The notes beneath the pieces are model-generated. The model made no database searches. It was given only the letters and a program-made list of their open reading frames with translations, and had not been told where the DNA came from. The position numbers were made by a program, and so were the translations under genes. A DNA stretch of 64,000 nt, from contig NZ_LAYQ01000001.1 of assembly GCF_000988205.1 (NCBI RefSeq), positions 1-64,000 on the forward strand, given 5' to 3'. This DNA comes from Corynebacterium minutissimum (GTDB taxonomy: Bacteria > Actinomycetota > Actinomycetes > Mycobacteriales > Mycobacteriaceae). Positions 56,142 through 64,000 of the stretch are shown here, one piece after another; the stretch's first letter is position 1; the number at the start of each line of letters is the position of its first letter.

Positions 56142-57406
56142 TTAACCGACTCGGCGGGCTGCTAGGTCATCGCGGCGCTGGCGCGAAGAGGGATGGGGAC
56201 CGTCGAAGCCATCGTCGCTATCGCCCTCCGAGTAGACGGGCAGGTAGTCAAAGTCCGGGCTTTCATCATCGATTTCTAGGATGAGCGCGCCTGGACGGCG
56301 CAGGTTGGGCGGCAATGACTCGGCGGGGTTCTCCGCATTGCGCACCCCCAAACGAGCGCGGCGCAGGTGGTAGACGCGTCGGCGCAGCAGCTCCCGCTCG
56401 CGGCGCACCTGGGCGCGCAGGGCCACCAGGTAGACCATGGTCATAACGCCGGCAATACCCGCCAACCACCACGTCCAGCTCCCCACAACAATACCCAGGC
56501 AAACCGTGGCCACCACTGCTACCGCCAAGCCGATGAGCGTGCGCTGGCGGCGCTGATAACGCGTGGCGGAGGCTTCCTTTTCCTTCACCGGATCCCAGCC
56601 ACCGCGGCCCAGGCGGCGCTGGGCGAAGGCCAGTTCCTCGGCGGACAGCTCGGTATCGCTTCCGCTCATTTCCTCGTCCTCAGTCTCAGCAGCAACAAGG
56701 TCTAGGCCCTGCGGGACGGCGGCCGAACCTTCCTCTGCGCCTTCGGCATCAGTGCTCTCCGCTTCAACCTCTGCTTCATCGGAGTTGCTCACATCAGACG
56801 CAGCCGGTGCTTCCTCCACCGCGTCGATGGCACCCGGATACATCAGATCAACCGGCGAGGTATAGGTCTCATCGAAGTCATAGGCATCCTCGGCCACGCC
56901 GGCGTTAGCAGGAGCCGTGAATACCTCGGCGGCATCCGCCTCAACGTTCTCAGCCTCCTGCTCCGACCCATGATCATCCTCGGCAGCGTCGTCGGAATCG
57001 TCCTCGAGCTCAAAGTCTGCCTCGGCGTCCTCAGCTTCTACGACTTCGCCATCAATCGTGTCCGCCACTACGGACTCAGCAGCGCTCTTTCCTTCGGCAT
57101 CGCCTGGAGCGACTCCGCGGTATCAGCAACCCCCTCGGCCTCAACCAGCTCATACTCGGCCTCCTCATCGCTGGCCTCCGCTGCTGCCGGAGCGTGCGGG
57201 CGGATATCGTCCTTGCCCAGGCGCGGTTTACGGCGGCCCGGCACCGAGCCGGAATCTCCTTCGAAGAGCACGCGGGTCTCTTCAAAGGCCTCACCTGTGT
57301 GGCTCATCGGACGCTGCGAGCGCAAAAGCAACGGAGCGAGGATGAAGAGCCACAGCACGATTACGAGAATGATCGGCACGGCAGTCATCATGTGGCTGAG
57401 TCCCAC
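56142..57406 (-). CDS. glpR: GlpR/SepX-like divisome membrane protein, apparent frameshift
   Basis: In corynebacteria GlpR is the membrane receptor for the gephyrin-like protein Glp at the divisome. The N-terminal frame has a transmembrane helix (VPIILVIVLWLFILAPLLL, ~residues 10-28) and the linker FEETRVLFEGDSGS. It ends early at MPKERALLSP. Restoring one G near 57102 (CAGGCGGATGCC for CAGGCGATGCC, minus strand) gives ADAEGKSAAES and joins the second frame. That frame holds a long acidic region, two helices (~290-335), and a basic C-terminal tail. The restored length is 421 residues. It lies downstream of rimJ, glp and galU, the known gene order around this system. Confidence 0.85.
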
Positions 57407-57595
57407 TTTCAGGGGTCGACGAAAAAAGGGAATATAACTAGGCCCCTACTCTAGCTGCCCAACCCCGCCCCGTGGGCACCAACGAACCCCTAAATTACAA
57501 GGTTGTTACTCAAGTGAAAGTAGAGGTAGTTGACCTAAACAATCCCCGGTCTAACACGGGCTTAGCACCTGCTAAGCCAACAGCTAAGCCACCTG

Positions 57596-58312
57596 CTAGG
57601 CCCCCGCGATTCGTCCCGCCGCACGGAGGCGCTCCACCGCCCCAGAGGCAAAATCCTCGCGATTAAGAGCCAAAAAGTGATGGTCCCGCCACGCGCCGTC
57701 GATATGCAGGTTGCGGCGCAGGAACCCTTCATCGCGGAACCCGTTGCTGTGCAGCACCTTGCCTGAAGCGGGGTTCTCCGGCAGATAGGTGGCCGTCACA
57801 CGATGCAGCCCCACACGATAAAAGGCATGGTCCACGCCAAGAGCACAGGCAGCAGTAGCCACGCCCGCACCGTGCACCGCGGAATGCACCCAATAGCCAA
57901 TCCAGCATTCGCTGACCCCTCCATGCTGGATATTGCCTAAGGTCAATTGTCCACGGAAGTGGCCATCAACCTCAATGACCAGCGGCACCACTGTCCCGGC
58001 CCGGGCCGAGTCACGCAGAAACATCAGGTGATTCCACCAAGCCGACTGGGAGTGCGCCGCATCCCACTCCGCCGGCAGCGTCGGCTCCACCGGTTTGAGG
58101 AAATCCCTATCCTCGATGCGCTGCCGTCGCCACGCCGCACCGTCCCTCCGCAACAACGGGCGCAAACGTAGCGTCGCCCCGCGCGGGAAGACCCGAGACT
58201 CCCGCAGCCGTACCGCGGGTGTAGCTTCTGGCCAGCCCGGATGATCGGGGTTGACCCCACCTGTGGCGGGGGTAGAAAAGCGCCCCGCGGCGGTACCAAA
58301 AGGATCAAGCAT
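57596..58312 (-). CDS. RimJ-like GNAT N-acetyltransferase
   Basis: A 238-residue GNAT. The core motif is WIGYWVHSAVHGAGVATAACALGVDHAF, followed by LHRVTATYLPENPASGKVLHSNGF, typical of RimJ/RimL protein N-alpha-acetyltransferases. The substrate is unknown. Its position between glp and glpR is conserved in actinobacteria. The ~190-bp gap 57407-57595 upstream of glpR contains a GGCTTAGC..GCTAAGCC hairpin (57559-57578) and probably the glpR promoter. Confidence 0.87.
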   Translation of the reverse strand: MLDPFGTAAGRFSTPATGGVNPDHPGWPEATPAVRLRESRVFPRGATLRLRPLLRRDGAAWRRQRIEDRDFLKPVEPTLPAEWDAAHSQSAWWNHLMFLRDSARAGTVVPLVIEVDGHFRGQLTLGNIQHGGVSECWIGYWVHSAVHGAGVATAACALGVDHAFYRVGLHRVTATYLPENPASGKVLHSNGFRDEGFLRRNLHIDGAWRDHHFLALNREDFASGAVERLRAAGRIAGA

Positions 58313-58329
58313 GACGTGTGTGCCGGCGA

Positions 58330-59622
58330 CTAGCTGCGCTGGGTCAGGAACAGGACGTCCACCACGTCCCCGGGACGGATCTCTGTCACTTCCTCCGGAA
58401 TGCGGATCATCGCGTTCGCTTCCGAGAGCCCTGCGAGCAGGTGCGCCGGCGCGCCCGCCGCACCGCCCAGTCCTTCCACCAGATAGTCAGAGGTTTCGGC
58501 ATCCCGCATGAGCCGGGCGCGGATGTAGCCGCGGCGTCCCGGGCGGGATTCCATGTGGTTGAGCACGCGTGCGCGCACCACGCGGCGTTGGCCGCTGCGC
58601 TTGCCCAGGGAGAGACGGATCAGCGGGCGCACAAAGACCTCAAAGATAACCAGCGCGGACACCGGGTTCGAGGGCAGCAGGAAGGTCGGGATGCGCTCCT
58701 CCCCCAACAGACCGAAGCCCTGGACCGATCCTGGGTGCATTGCTACGCGTGAGGTATCCACATCTCCCAACTCATCAAGGACCTCGCGGATTTCTTCCGA
58801 ACCCGCGCCACCCACGGCACCGGAGATCACCAGCACCTCGCTGCGCGCCAAGTAGGTTTCCAAAGCCTCGCGCACGCGACGCGGCTCGCCGGCGGCGATG
58901 CCGACGCGGTGCACGTCCGCGCCGGCCTCCCTCGCGGCCGCTGCAAGCGAATAAGAGTTCACGTCGAAGACTTGCCCCAGGCCGGGCTCGCGGTCGACGT
59001 CGACAAGCTCCTTGCCAAAGGACACGATGGTCACGCGCGGGCGGGGGTACGCCAGCACCTTCGAACGCCCCACCGCCGCGAGCAGGCCAATCTGCGCTGG
59101 GCCCAAGATGGTACCGGAGGATACGGCAACATCCCCGGGCTGAATATCATCACCCACGCGGCGCACGAAGTCCCCCGAGCGCACCGGGCGGTGCGAGGTC
59201 ACGCGCTTGCGGCCGCGGTCGGTCCACTCGAGAGGAAGGACGGCGTCGGCAAGCGTCGGCAGAGGCGCGCCCGTGTACACGCGCACCGCTTGCTTGGGCT
59301 GCAAACGCAAAGGCTGGCGCGACCCTGCAGGAACCTCCCCCACTACAGGCAGGGAACGCTCAATCTCCGTCTCCGTGGCGGGTGCATCCGCATCCTCAAC
59401 GTCGTGGCGGGAGCGTGCCTTGAGGGCCTTTTCTCCCCCAACGTCCACGGCGCGCACGGCATAGCCATCAATGGCTGCTTGCGGAAACCCCGGGAGCGGC
59501 TGGTTTGCCTGCACCTCCTCCGCGCACTTGAGACCTAGGGCATTCGCGATGGCGATGCGTACCGGCTCGGGAGTCATCGCTGCATCAAGAATGAACGCCA
59601 TCTGGTCATCGACCGAACGCAT
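58330..59622 (-). CDS. glp: Gephyrin-like divisome protein (Glp), MoeA homologue
   Basis: 430 residues with the MoeA/gephyrin-E four-domain layout. MoeA would insert molybdate into molybdopterin, but corynebacterial Glp binds FtsZ and GlpR. N-terminal QPLPGFPQAAIDGYAVRAVD and NPVSALVIFEVFVRP are MoeA-like. Two signature motifs are altered, with SFGKELVDVD in place of the usual S-T-G-D-E-L, and SGAVGGAGSEE in place of the GGVS-x-G-D loop. This supports loss of the transferase role and use as Glp. The galU gene lies upstream, and rimJ and glpR downstream. Confidence 0.88.
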   Translation of the reverse strand: MRSVDDQMAFILDAAMTPEPVRIAIANALGLKCAEEVQANQPLPGFPQAAIDGYAVRAVDVGGEKALKARSRHDVEDADAPATETEIERSLPVVGEVPAGSRQPLRLQPKQAVRVYTGAPLPTLADAVLPLEWTDRGRKRVTSHRPVRSGDFVRRVGDDIQPGDVAVSSGTILGPAQIGLLAAVGRSKVLAYPRPRVTIVSFGKELVDVDREPGLGQVFDVNSYSLAAAAREAGADVHRVGIAAGEPRRVREALETYLARSEVLVISGAVGGAGSEEIREVLDELGDVDTSRVAMHPGSVQGFGLLGEERIPTFLLPSNPVSALVIFEVFVRPLIRLSLGKRSGQRRVVRARVLNHMESRPGRRGYIRARLMRDAETSDYLVEGLGGAAGAPAHLLAGLSEANAMIRIPEEVTEIRPGDVVDVLFLTQRS

Positions 59623-59710
59623 GTACCGCCTGCCTTTACTCTGGGGTATGTGGGGCCTAAAGGGATGGAAGTTACTGGAGTAGAGCTTAGCGCGCTAGGC
59701 GTGCGAAGGC

Positions 59711-60640
59711 TTAGCCCTTCAGCCCCTTTTCTTCTTCGTAGTCCTCCACAATCTTCTTGATCGCCTTGTAGAGTGCAGGACCGTACTTCTCATCACGCAG
59801 ACCAAAGTCAACGTTGGCCGGGATGTACCCACCCGGGTTGCCCAGGTCATGGCGCTTACCCTGGTGGACTACGACGTGAACGGGGTGGCCTTCCTTGATA
59901 AGGAGCTCGATGGCATCGGTCAGCTGCAGCTCCCCGCCCTTTCCTGGCTTGATGCGGCGAAGGGCATCAAAAATCTTCCTGTCGAGCAAGTAGCGCCCAG
60001 TGGCCACGAGGTTCGAAGGCGCATCGTCCGGATCCGGCTTCTCCACCATGCCCACGACCTTCTTCACGCCCGGCGCGTTGGTGTCCTCAACGTCGAAGAC
60101 GCCGTAGTTATAGGTCTCCTCGCGCGATACCTCGAAGGCGCACAGCACGCTGCCGCCCAGGGCGGCGCGAACCCGGGCCATCTCGCCCATGACGGTGGCC
60201 GGCAGGACAATGTCATCCGGCAGCATGACGGCGAAGAATTCTTCGTCATCCTCCAACACGGATTCCGCCAAGCCCACCGCGTGGCCCAGGCCCAGCGGTT
60301 TTTCCTGCTCCACGGAAATCGGGTGGATCAACTGAGCAGCACGCTTGACCTTGGCCACTTGCTCGTCTTTGCCGCGGGCGTCGAGGGTCTCGACGAGATC
60401 GGGGAACTCATCAAAGTGCCGCATCACTTCCTGCTTGTTCGGCGCGGTAATCACCGCAAGGCGCTGGGCGCCCACGGACGCGGCCTCTTCCGCAATGAGT
60501 TCAATACCCGGCGTATCAACGACGGGGAGCAGCTCCTTCGGTACGGTCTTGGTGGCGGGCAAGAAGCGGGTGCCCATGCCAGCAGCGGGAACAACGACCG
60601 TAGCGATCCCGGTGTGGGAATCCTCGTGTGCAATAGCCAT
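59711..60640 (-). CDS. galU: UTP-glucose-1-phosphate uridylyltransferase
   Basis: A 309-residue enzyme making UDP-glucose for glycogen, trehalose and wall polysaccharides. VVVPAAGMGTRFLPATKTVPKE at the N-terminus, and MLPDDIVL, VGMVEKPDPDDAPSN and DLGNPGGYI further on. ATG 60640 (MAIAHEDS) is favoured over the ATG nine bases upstream. It is divergent from the formyltetrahydrofolate cyclo-ligase gene, 70 bp away, and precedes glp. Confidence 0.95.
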   Translation of the reverse strand: MAIAHEDSHTGIATVVVPAAGMGTRFLPATKTVPKELLPVVDTPGIELIAEEAASVGAQRLAVITAPNKQEVMRHFDEFPDLVETLDARGKDEQVAKVKRAAQLIHPISVEQEKPLGLGHAVGLAESVLEDDEEFFAVMLPDDIVLPATVMGEMARVRAALGGSVLCAFEVSREETYNYGVFDVEDTNAPGVKKVVGMVEKPDPDDAPSNLVATGRYLLDRKIFDALRRIKPGKGGELQLTDAIELLIKEGHPVHVVVHQGKRHDLGNPGGYIPANVDFGLRDEKYGPALYKAIKKIVEDYEEEKGLKG

Positions 60641-60710
60641 AAGTTCCACTTTACAATGCGCCCTTCCCGCTCCCGTGCTGCGCTACGCCGTCCCGCTATG
60701 ATTGACAACC

Positions 60711-61277
60711 ATGACGACCTCCCCCAAGGACGCCTTAAGATCCTCACTCCTGAACGCTCGGCGCGAGCGCAGCGCCGAGCAGCGCGCTGATGACAACGCC
60801 GCGTGGTGCGCCGGTGTGGGTGAATTACTCACTCCTGCGATGCGTGTTGCCGCCTACCATCCCCTGGGAACAGAGCCGGGTGGCCCCGACTTCGTGGAGG
60901 CCGTGTCCGCACTCTGCAAGGAGGTCTACCTGCCCATTTCAGGCAAAAACGGTGAGCTCTTGTGGACGCTGTATGGCGGGCCGGAGGCCATGCGCCCGGG
61001 GGCATTAGGGATTGCAGAGCCCGTCGGGCAGCGCCGTAGCAGCGAAATCCTGGCGCACCTCGACCTCATCTTGGCGCCCGCGATGGCAGTCAGCGAATCA
61101 GGCATGCGCTTGGGCAAGGGGGCGGGGTACTACGACCGCGCGCTCACTCCCCTCCCCACTGGGCGCCCACCTGTCGTCGCCTTGGTGCATTCCAGCGAGG
61201 TCCGCGATGTCCCCTTCGAGGAACACGACCGTCCCGTCGATGGCATCCTCACCGAGCGCGGGATGCGCTGGCTTTAA
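60711..61277 (+). CDS. 5-formyltetrahydrofolate cyclo-ligase
   Basis: 188 residues. It converts 5-formyl-THF to 5,10-methenyl-THF, salvaging folate. The family elements seen are AYHPLGTEPGGPDF, the ATP-binding MRLGKGAGYYDRALTPL near the C-terminus, and the VDGILTERG end. ATG 60711 is preferred to the TTG at 60702. It is downstream of the divergent galU promoter. Confidence 0.9.
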   Translation: MTTSPKDALRSSLLNARRERSAEQRADDNAAWCAGVGELLTPAMRVAAYHPLGTEPGGPDFVEAVSALCKEVYLPISGKNGELLWTLYGGPEAMRPGALGIAEPVGQRRSSEILAHLDLILAPAMAVSESGMRLGKGAGYYDRALTPLPTGRPPVVALVHSSEVRDVPFEEHDRPVDGILTERGMRWL

Positions 61278-61345
61278 TCGGCCCCTTCTCAGATTTCATG
61301 CCGCCGCCTGGGAACCGCGCGGGTCGGGGCGCAGTCTAAGAAGGT

Positions 61346-61990
61346 ATGGACTTTCTTCACATTCTGCGCACCCCCGGGCATCGCCGCAGCGTTCTTCTGC
61401 GCCGCGTAACGGCCGCAGTCTTGCTCGTGGCCGCTGCGGCCAGCGCGCTCGCTTCTACCCGCGAGCAGCCGCGCGTGGTGGTCATGGCCCGGGACGTCGC
61501 CGCCGGGGAGACGCTGGCGCTTGGCGATGTCTCCGTGGCCCGCGTCCCCTCCTCCGCCCTGCCCGCCACGGCGTTAGGGAGCAACCCGGAAGATGCGGTG
61601 GGGCGGGTTCTGGTGGCAGCGGCCAGCGCCGGCGAGATACTCACCACCACCCGGCTGCTCAGTTCAGACCTCATCGCAGACTTCGGGATGGAAGACGGCC
61701 ACCTCATCCCGCTCACGCTCGCCGAGCCAGACGTTACCCGCAACCTCCATCACGGCGATACGGTCAATATCGTCGGTGCCCTCGACGGTGGTGACGACGC
61801 TTCCCTCCCCGCCCGCGGCTCAACGATTGCCCGTGGCGCACGCGTCGTGTCGGTGGGTGCCGGCGGAGAGGATGCCCGCACGCACACACTCCTCGTTGCG
61901 CTACCAGCCGAAGCAGCCGAAGCTGTGGCAGCCGCGTCACTGGCACAACCGCTCACGGTTGTCATTGTGGGCGACCGCGCCCACAGTTAA
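61346..61990 (+). CDS. SAF-domain secreted/anchored protein
   Basis: 214 residues. An N-terminal hydrophobic segment (residues ~19-36) anchors or exports it. A SAF domain follows (VVVMARDVAAGETLALGDVSVARVP), as in CpaB/FlgA-type proteins. The rest has RGSTIARGARVVSVGAGG. CpaB homologues help pilus assembly, but no pilus genes are near. It is a conserved actinobacterial neighbour of the folate enzyme and mscL; its role is unknown. Confidence 0.8.
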   Translation: MDFLHILRTPGHRRSVLLRRVTAAVLLVAAAASALASTREQPRVVVMARDVAAGETLALGDVSVARVPSSALPATALGSNPEDAVGRVLVAAASAGEILTTTRLLSSDLIADFGMEDGHLIPLTLAEPDVTRNLHHGDTVNIVGALDGGDDASLPARGSTIARGARVVSVGAGGEDARTHTLLVALPAEAAEAVAAASLAQPLTVVIVGDRAHS

Positions 61991-62366
61991 GCTATGTTGT
62001 GAAGATCATCGCGTTTGCACTGGTAGGCCTCCATAAGATGTTGCCACGACACGCAAACTCTGCCTACTATAGGCACATCCACTCAGGCGCTTTTTGCTCT
62101 TGCAGTCTCGCGACTGCCGCGCGACCCCGCGGCACCACCTGCAGGATGGCGTACAGAAGTGGCTTTCGCTATTCCAGTATTTCCACATGCTTCGTCTTAC
62201 GTTGGCGTCCCTGCGCATCTAGGGCCTCTCTTAGAGAGCATTATGGCTCTATGCCTGCTTTTCTCCGACTTTTCTGAACAGCGCGCCTGCGCAGAGTGCG
62301 GACTACGCAAAGCAGACGCTTAAGACACAGGAAGCACCTACCCCCGTAGATAGGACAACCACCACC
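61991..62366 (+). other. Gene-free interval before mscL
   Basis: 376 bp with no convincing coding region. A 92-codon frame (61999-62277) has atypical Arg/Cys-rich composition and no plausible ribosome site. Short G+C inverted repeats occur. The interval probably contains the mscL promoter and a long leader. A GACACAGGA site is present before ATG 62367. Confidence 0.5.
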
Positions 62367-62795
62367 ATGCTCAAGGGCTTTAAAGATTTCATCCTGCGCG
62401 GCAACGTCATCGAGTTGGCCGTAGCGGTCATCATCGGTGCCGCCTTCACCGCGATCGTCACCTCCATCACCGATCACATCATCCAGCCGCTGATTAACTC
62501 CCTCGGCTCCCCAGACTTTGGTGGCCTGGGCTTCGCAATTACCGATAACCCGGAGACCTTCCTGGACTTCGGTGCAGTCATCACCGCCCTTATCAACTTC
62601 CTCATCGTTGCCGCTGTCATCTACTTCGTCATCGTTGCTCCGATCAACGCCGTCACCGAGCGCACTAAGCGCCGCCAGGGCGTTGACCCGGAGGAGCCGG
62701 CTCCGACCACCGAGCAGCTGCTCGGCGAGATCCGCGACCTGCTCGCTGCTGAAAACGGTGGCACCACCACCAACAAGCCTGGCTCCAGCATCTAA
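62367..62795 (+). CDS. mscL: Large-conductance mechanosensitive channel
   Basis: A 142-residue pentameric channel that opens under hypo-osmotic stress. MLKGFKDFILRGNVIELAVAVIIGAAFTAIV is the first helix region with the gate glycine/alanine pattern. The second helix is near residues 73-98 (ITALINFLIVAAVIYFVIV), with a cytoplasmic tail carrying the EEPAPTTEQLLGEIRDLL bundle. C. glutamicum MscL relatives also help excrete glutamate. A strong terminator follows. Confidence 0.96.
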   Translation: MLKGFKDFILRGNVIELAVAVIIGAAFTAIVTSITDHIIQPLINSLGSPDFGGLGFAITDNPETFLDFGAVITALINFLIVAAVIYFVIVAPINAVTERTKRRQGVDPEEPAPTTEQLLGEIRDLLAAENGGTTTNKPGSSI

Positions 62796-62816
62796 GCCAA
62801 CAGCCCCACGCCTAAA

Positions 62817-62857
62817 AATCCCGCAGAACCGGCATTTCGCCGAAGTTCTGCGGGATT
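62817..62857 (+). terminator. Terminator after mscL
   Basis: AATCCCGCAGAAC (62817-62829) pairs perfectly with GTTCTGCGGGATT (62845-62857), followed by TCTCTT. The A-run at 62814 also makes it usable from the other strand, for the small gene ending at 62887. Confidence 0.85.
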
Positions 62858-62886
62858 CTCTTATGCCTCCGCCCGCTGCTCACGCA

Positions 62887-63153
62887 CTACTGCGTGGTGC
62901 CAAAATGCGGCGGCATGTTCTCGCGGTAGAAGGCCTCTCCCGTGGCCTCGTCCTCGCTGTCACCACCGGGGCCGCCTGCGTCCGCATCTAAGCTCACGGT
63001 GCGCAGCTCATCGGCCCCTGCGGCGGAAGAAGAGCCAGCGGACCCTGACATTGGCCCGTGAGGAACATCGAAGCTGCGATCGTAATTCTCGGCCGTCGAC
63101 GGACGCTTCACGCGACGGCGCGCCCGCGGGGTACGCGGTGTGGAATCAGCCAT
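62887..63153 (-). CDS. Small basic/acidic hypothetical protein
   Basis: 88 residues, no recognised domain. A basic N-terminus (MADSTPRTPRARRRVKRPSTAENYDRS) is followed by a Ser/Gly/Ala- and Asp-rich region, with no hydrophobic helix, so it is probably disordered. Its start touches the stop of the Mog-like gene (TGA/ATG at 63153), suggesting coupling. Its small size and composition leave some doubt, but overlapping organisation favours a real gene. Confidence 0.65.
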   Translation of the reverse strand: MADSTPRTPRARRRVKRPSTAENYDRSFDVPHGPMSGSAGSSSAAGADELRTVSLDADAGGPGGDSEDEATGEAFYRENMPPHFGTTQ

Positions 63154-63746
63154 TAGACGCTGGACTTCTGCAGCTGATCGACGAGGTGGTGTACCAAGGG
63201 GGTCAGCGTAGCCATTCCATCACGTACCGCCGCGCGGGAAGATGCGACGTTGACGATCACCGTTGAACCAGACACTCCCGAAATGCCGCGGGATGTGCAC
63301 GCATCCACCGCACCGCATGCTTGGCCGGAGGAGCGCAGGGCCTGGGCCACGCCAGGGACCATTTGGTCCAGCACCGCGCGAGTCGCCTCTGGGGTCTTAT
63401 CGCGCGGGCCAACGCCCGTGCCACCAATCGTGAGGACCAAGTCAACGCCCCCAACCACGCCGGTTTCAATCGCCTGCCGGATCTTGGACTTCTTGGAACG
63501 AACGATCACTGCGCCGTCGACGGTGAAATCAGCTTCAGCCAACAGTTCGCCCGCCAAGCGCGACGTGTCCTGCGCTGCATCATCTGGGTGGTCGGTGACG
63601 ATCACGACGAGCGCGCGGCGCGGTGCTTGCACACTTTGTTCTTGTTCGCTCGCGATGAGGAAAGCGTCATCTGGTTCGGTGACATCATCGAGTTCGCGTG
63701 AGGCATCGCGCCCCAGCAACTCAGTTGCGTCGGTGTTTTCTGCCAC
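63153..63746 (-). CDS. MoaB/Mog-family molybdenum-cofactor protein
   Basis: A 197-residue molybdopterin-binding domain protein. ALVVIVTDHPDDAAQDTS and LVLTIGGTGVGPRDKTPEATRAVLDQ carry the T-GGTG-x-x-x-D pattern of MogA/MoaB, which adenylate molybdopterin. The N-terminal ~45 residues are an acidic extension. Position next to mscL and pepD matches moaB2 of mycobacteria. The MoeA-like Glp in this window may not supply the next step. Confidence 0.85.
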   Translation of the reverse strand: MAENTDATELLGRDASRELDDVTEPDDAFLIASEQEQSVQAPRRALVVIVTDHPDDAAQDTSRLAGELLAEADFTVDGAVIVRSKKSKIRQAIETGVVGGVDLVLTIGGTGVGPRDKTPEATRAVLDQMVPGVAQALRSSGQACGAVDACTSRGISGVSGSTVIVNVASSRAAVRDGMATLTPLVHHLVDQLQKSSV

Positions 63747-63856
63747 GGAGGTTCTCCTTAAAGGTAGGGGCGGAATCTTCCGGTAGTGGTTTCTTCACAA
63801 GGTCTCAGGGTGCGGTGTTCGTGCGGCGCTCACGCACCGCCCAAGTATTTGTTAAC

Positions 63857-64000
63857 TTACTCGCTTGCCAGAGTTACCTCTACCTTTCTCACATCTTCGC
63901 TGTCTCGGCTCCGTACCTCCAAGGTCACGGTCGCTCCGAACTCCTGGGAACGGGTTGCCGCGATGAGGGCATCAGAGCTTTCAATAAGCCGATCGTTGAC
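63857..64000 (-). CDS. HtrA/PepD-type serine protease, C-terminal end only
   Basis: The reading frame is open from the right edge and ends at TAA 63859-63857. The visible 47 residues (VNDRLIESSDALIAATRSQEFGATVTLEVRS...VTLASE) match the last part of a PDZ domain of DegP/HtrA/PepD proteases. The catalytic domain lies outside the window. The order htrA-moaB-mscL is that of mycobacterial pepD-moaB2-mscL. Positions 63747-63856 between this stop and the Mog-like gene start hold no other gene. Confidence 0.8.
   Translation of the reverse strand, partial: VNDRLIESSDALIAATRSQEFGATVTLEVRSRDSEDVRKVEVTLASE

Noticed and set aside
61999..62277. A 92-codon frame before mscL
   Set aside because: Arg/Cys-rich, atypical codon use, no ribosome site and no resemblance to any family.

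Overview
The window is a high-G+C actinobacterial chromosome segment, almost certainly from a Corynebacterium. The evidence is an rpf2-rsmA-ispE cluster, a GlpR/Glp divisome pair beside galU, a gapB-type GAPDH with a long N-terminal extension, PPK2, BCCT transport and protein O-mannosylation genes. From memory, gene content and order resemble the block between pepD and glmU in Mycobacterium tuberculosis, so most of the window is conserved actinobacterial core with small accessory islets. The species cannot be fixed from sequence alone. No rRNA, tRNA or CRISPR array is visible.

Layout. 1-4300 is an accessory islet: the end of an IS3-family transposase gene, a DUF2335 membrane protein, and an IS1634-like element flanked by an exact 248-bp direct repeat, next to a TRIC-type channel gene. 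4383-13851 holds a divergent multicopper oxidase/MFS pair, then glmU, prs, rplY, pth, a fumarylacetoacetase-family gene, a PepSY lipoprotein and ppk2. 13941-16173 is an IS30-family element with a piece of an IS3 transposase gene lodged in it. 16319-32858 carries gapB, a nitronate monooxygenase, a second pth, an SDR, prfC, a patatin, a gamma-carbonic anhydrase, an SQD1-like epimerase with a glycosyltransferase, a 3-hydroxyisobutyryl-CoA hydrolase, a HAD phosphatase and an acyltransferase-3/SGNH protein. 32963-34527 is an intact second IS30 copy. 34685-45075 holds small enzymes, an ABC-F ATPase, a His-rich AztD-like metallochaperone, ispE-rsmA-rpf2-tatD and two GNATs. 45257-45883 is a higBA toxin-antitoxin unit with its likely operator. 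45935-64000 holds an MFS carrier, metG, a BCCT carrier, rsmI, a protein mannosyltransferase, a zinc-finger/DoxX pair, ogt and tag, the glpR-rimJ-glp-galU cluster, a folate enzyme, a SAF-domain protein, mscL, a MoaB/Mog-like gene and the end of an HtrA/PepD-type protease.

Two patterns cut across the window. First, a family of palindromic intergenic repeats (outer arms reading ACTGCC..GTTGCCAAAG and its complement) occurs four times, each time between convergent genes. Both IS30 copies sit inside the loop of one of these palindromes. Second, six otherwise well-conserved genes (prs, the fumarylacetoacetase-family gene, the ABC-F ATPase, the AztD-like gene, the mannosyltransferase and glpR) are each split by a single missing G or C. 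Because prs should be essential, base-calling error is the simplest explanation, and these genes are annotated here across the frameshift.
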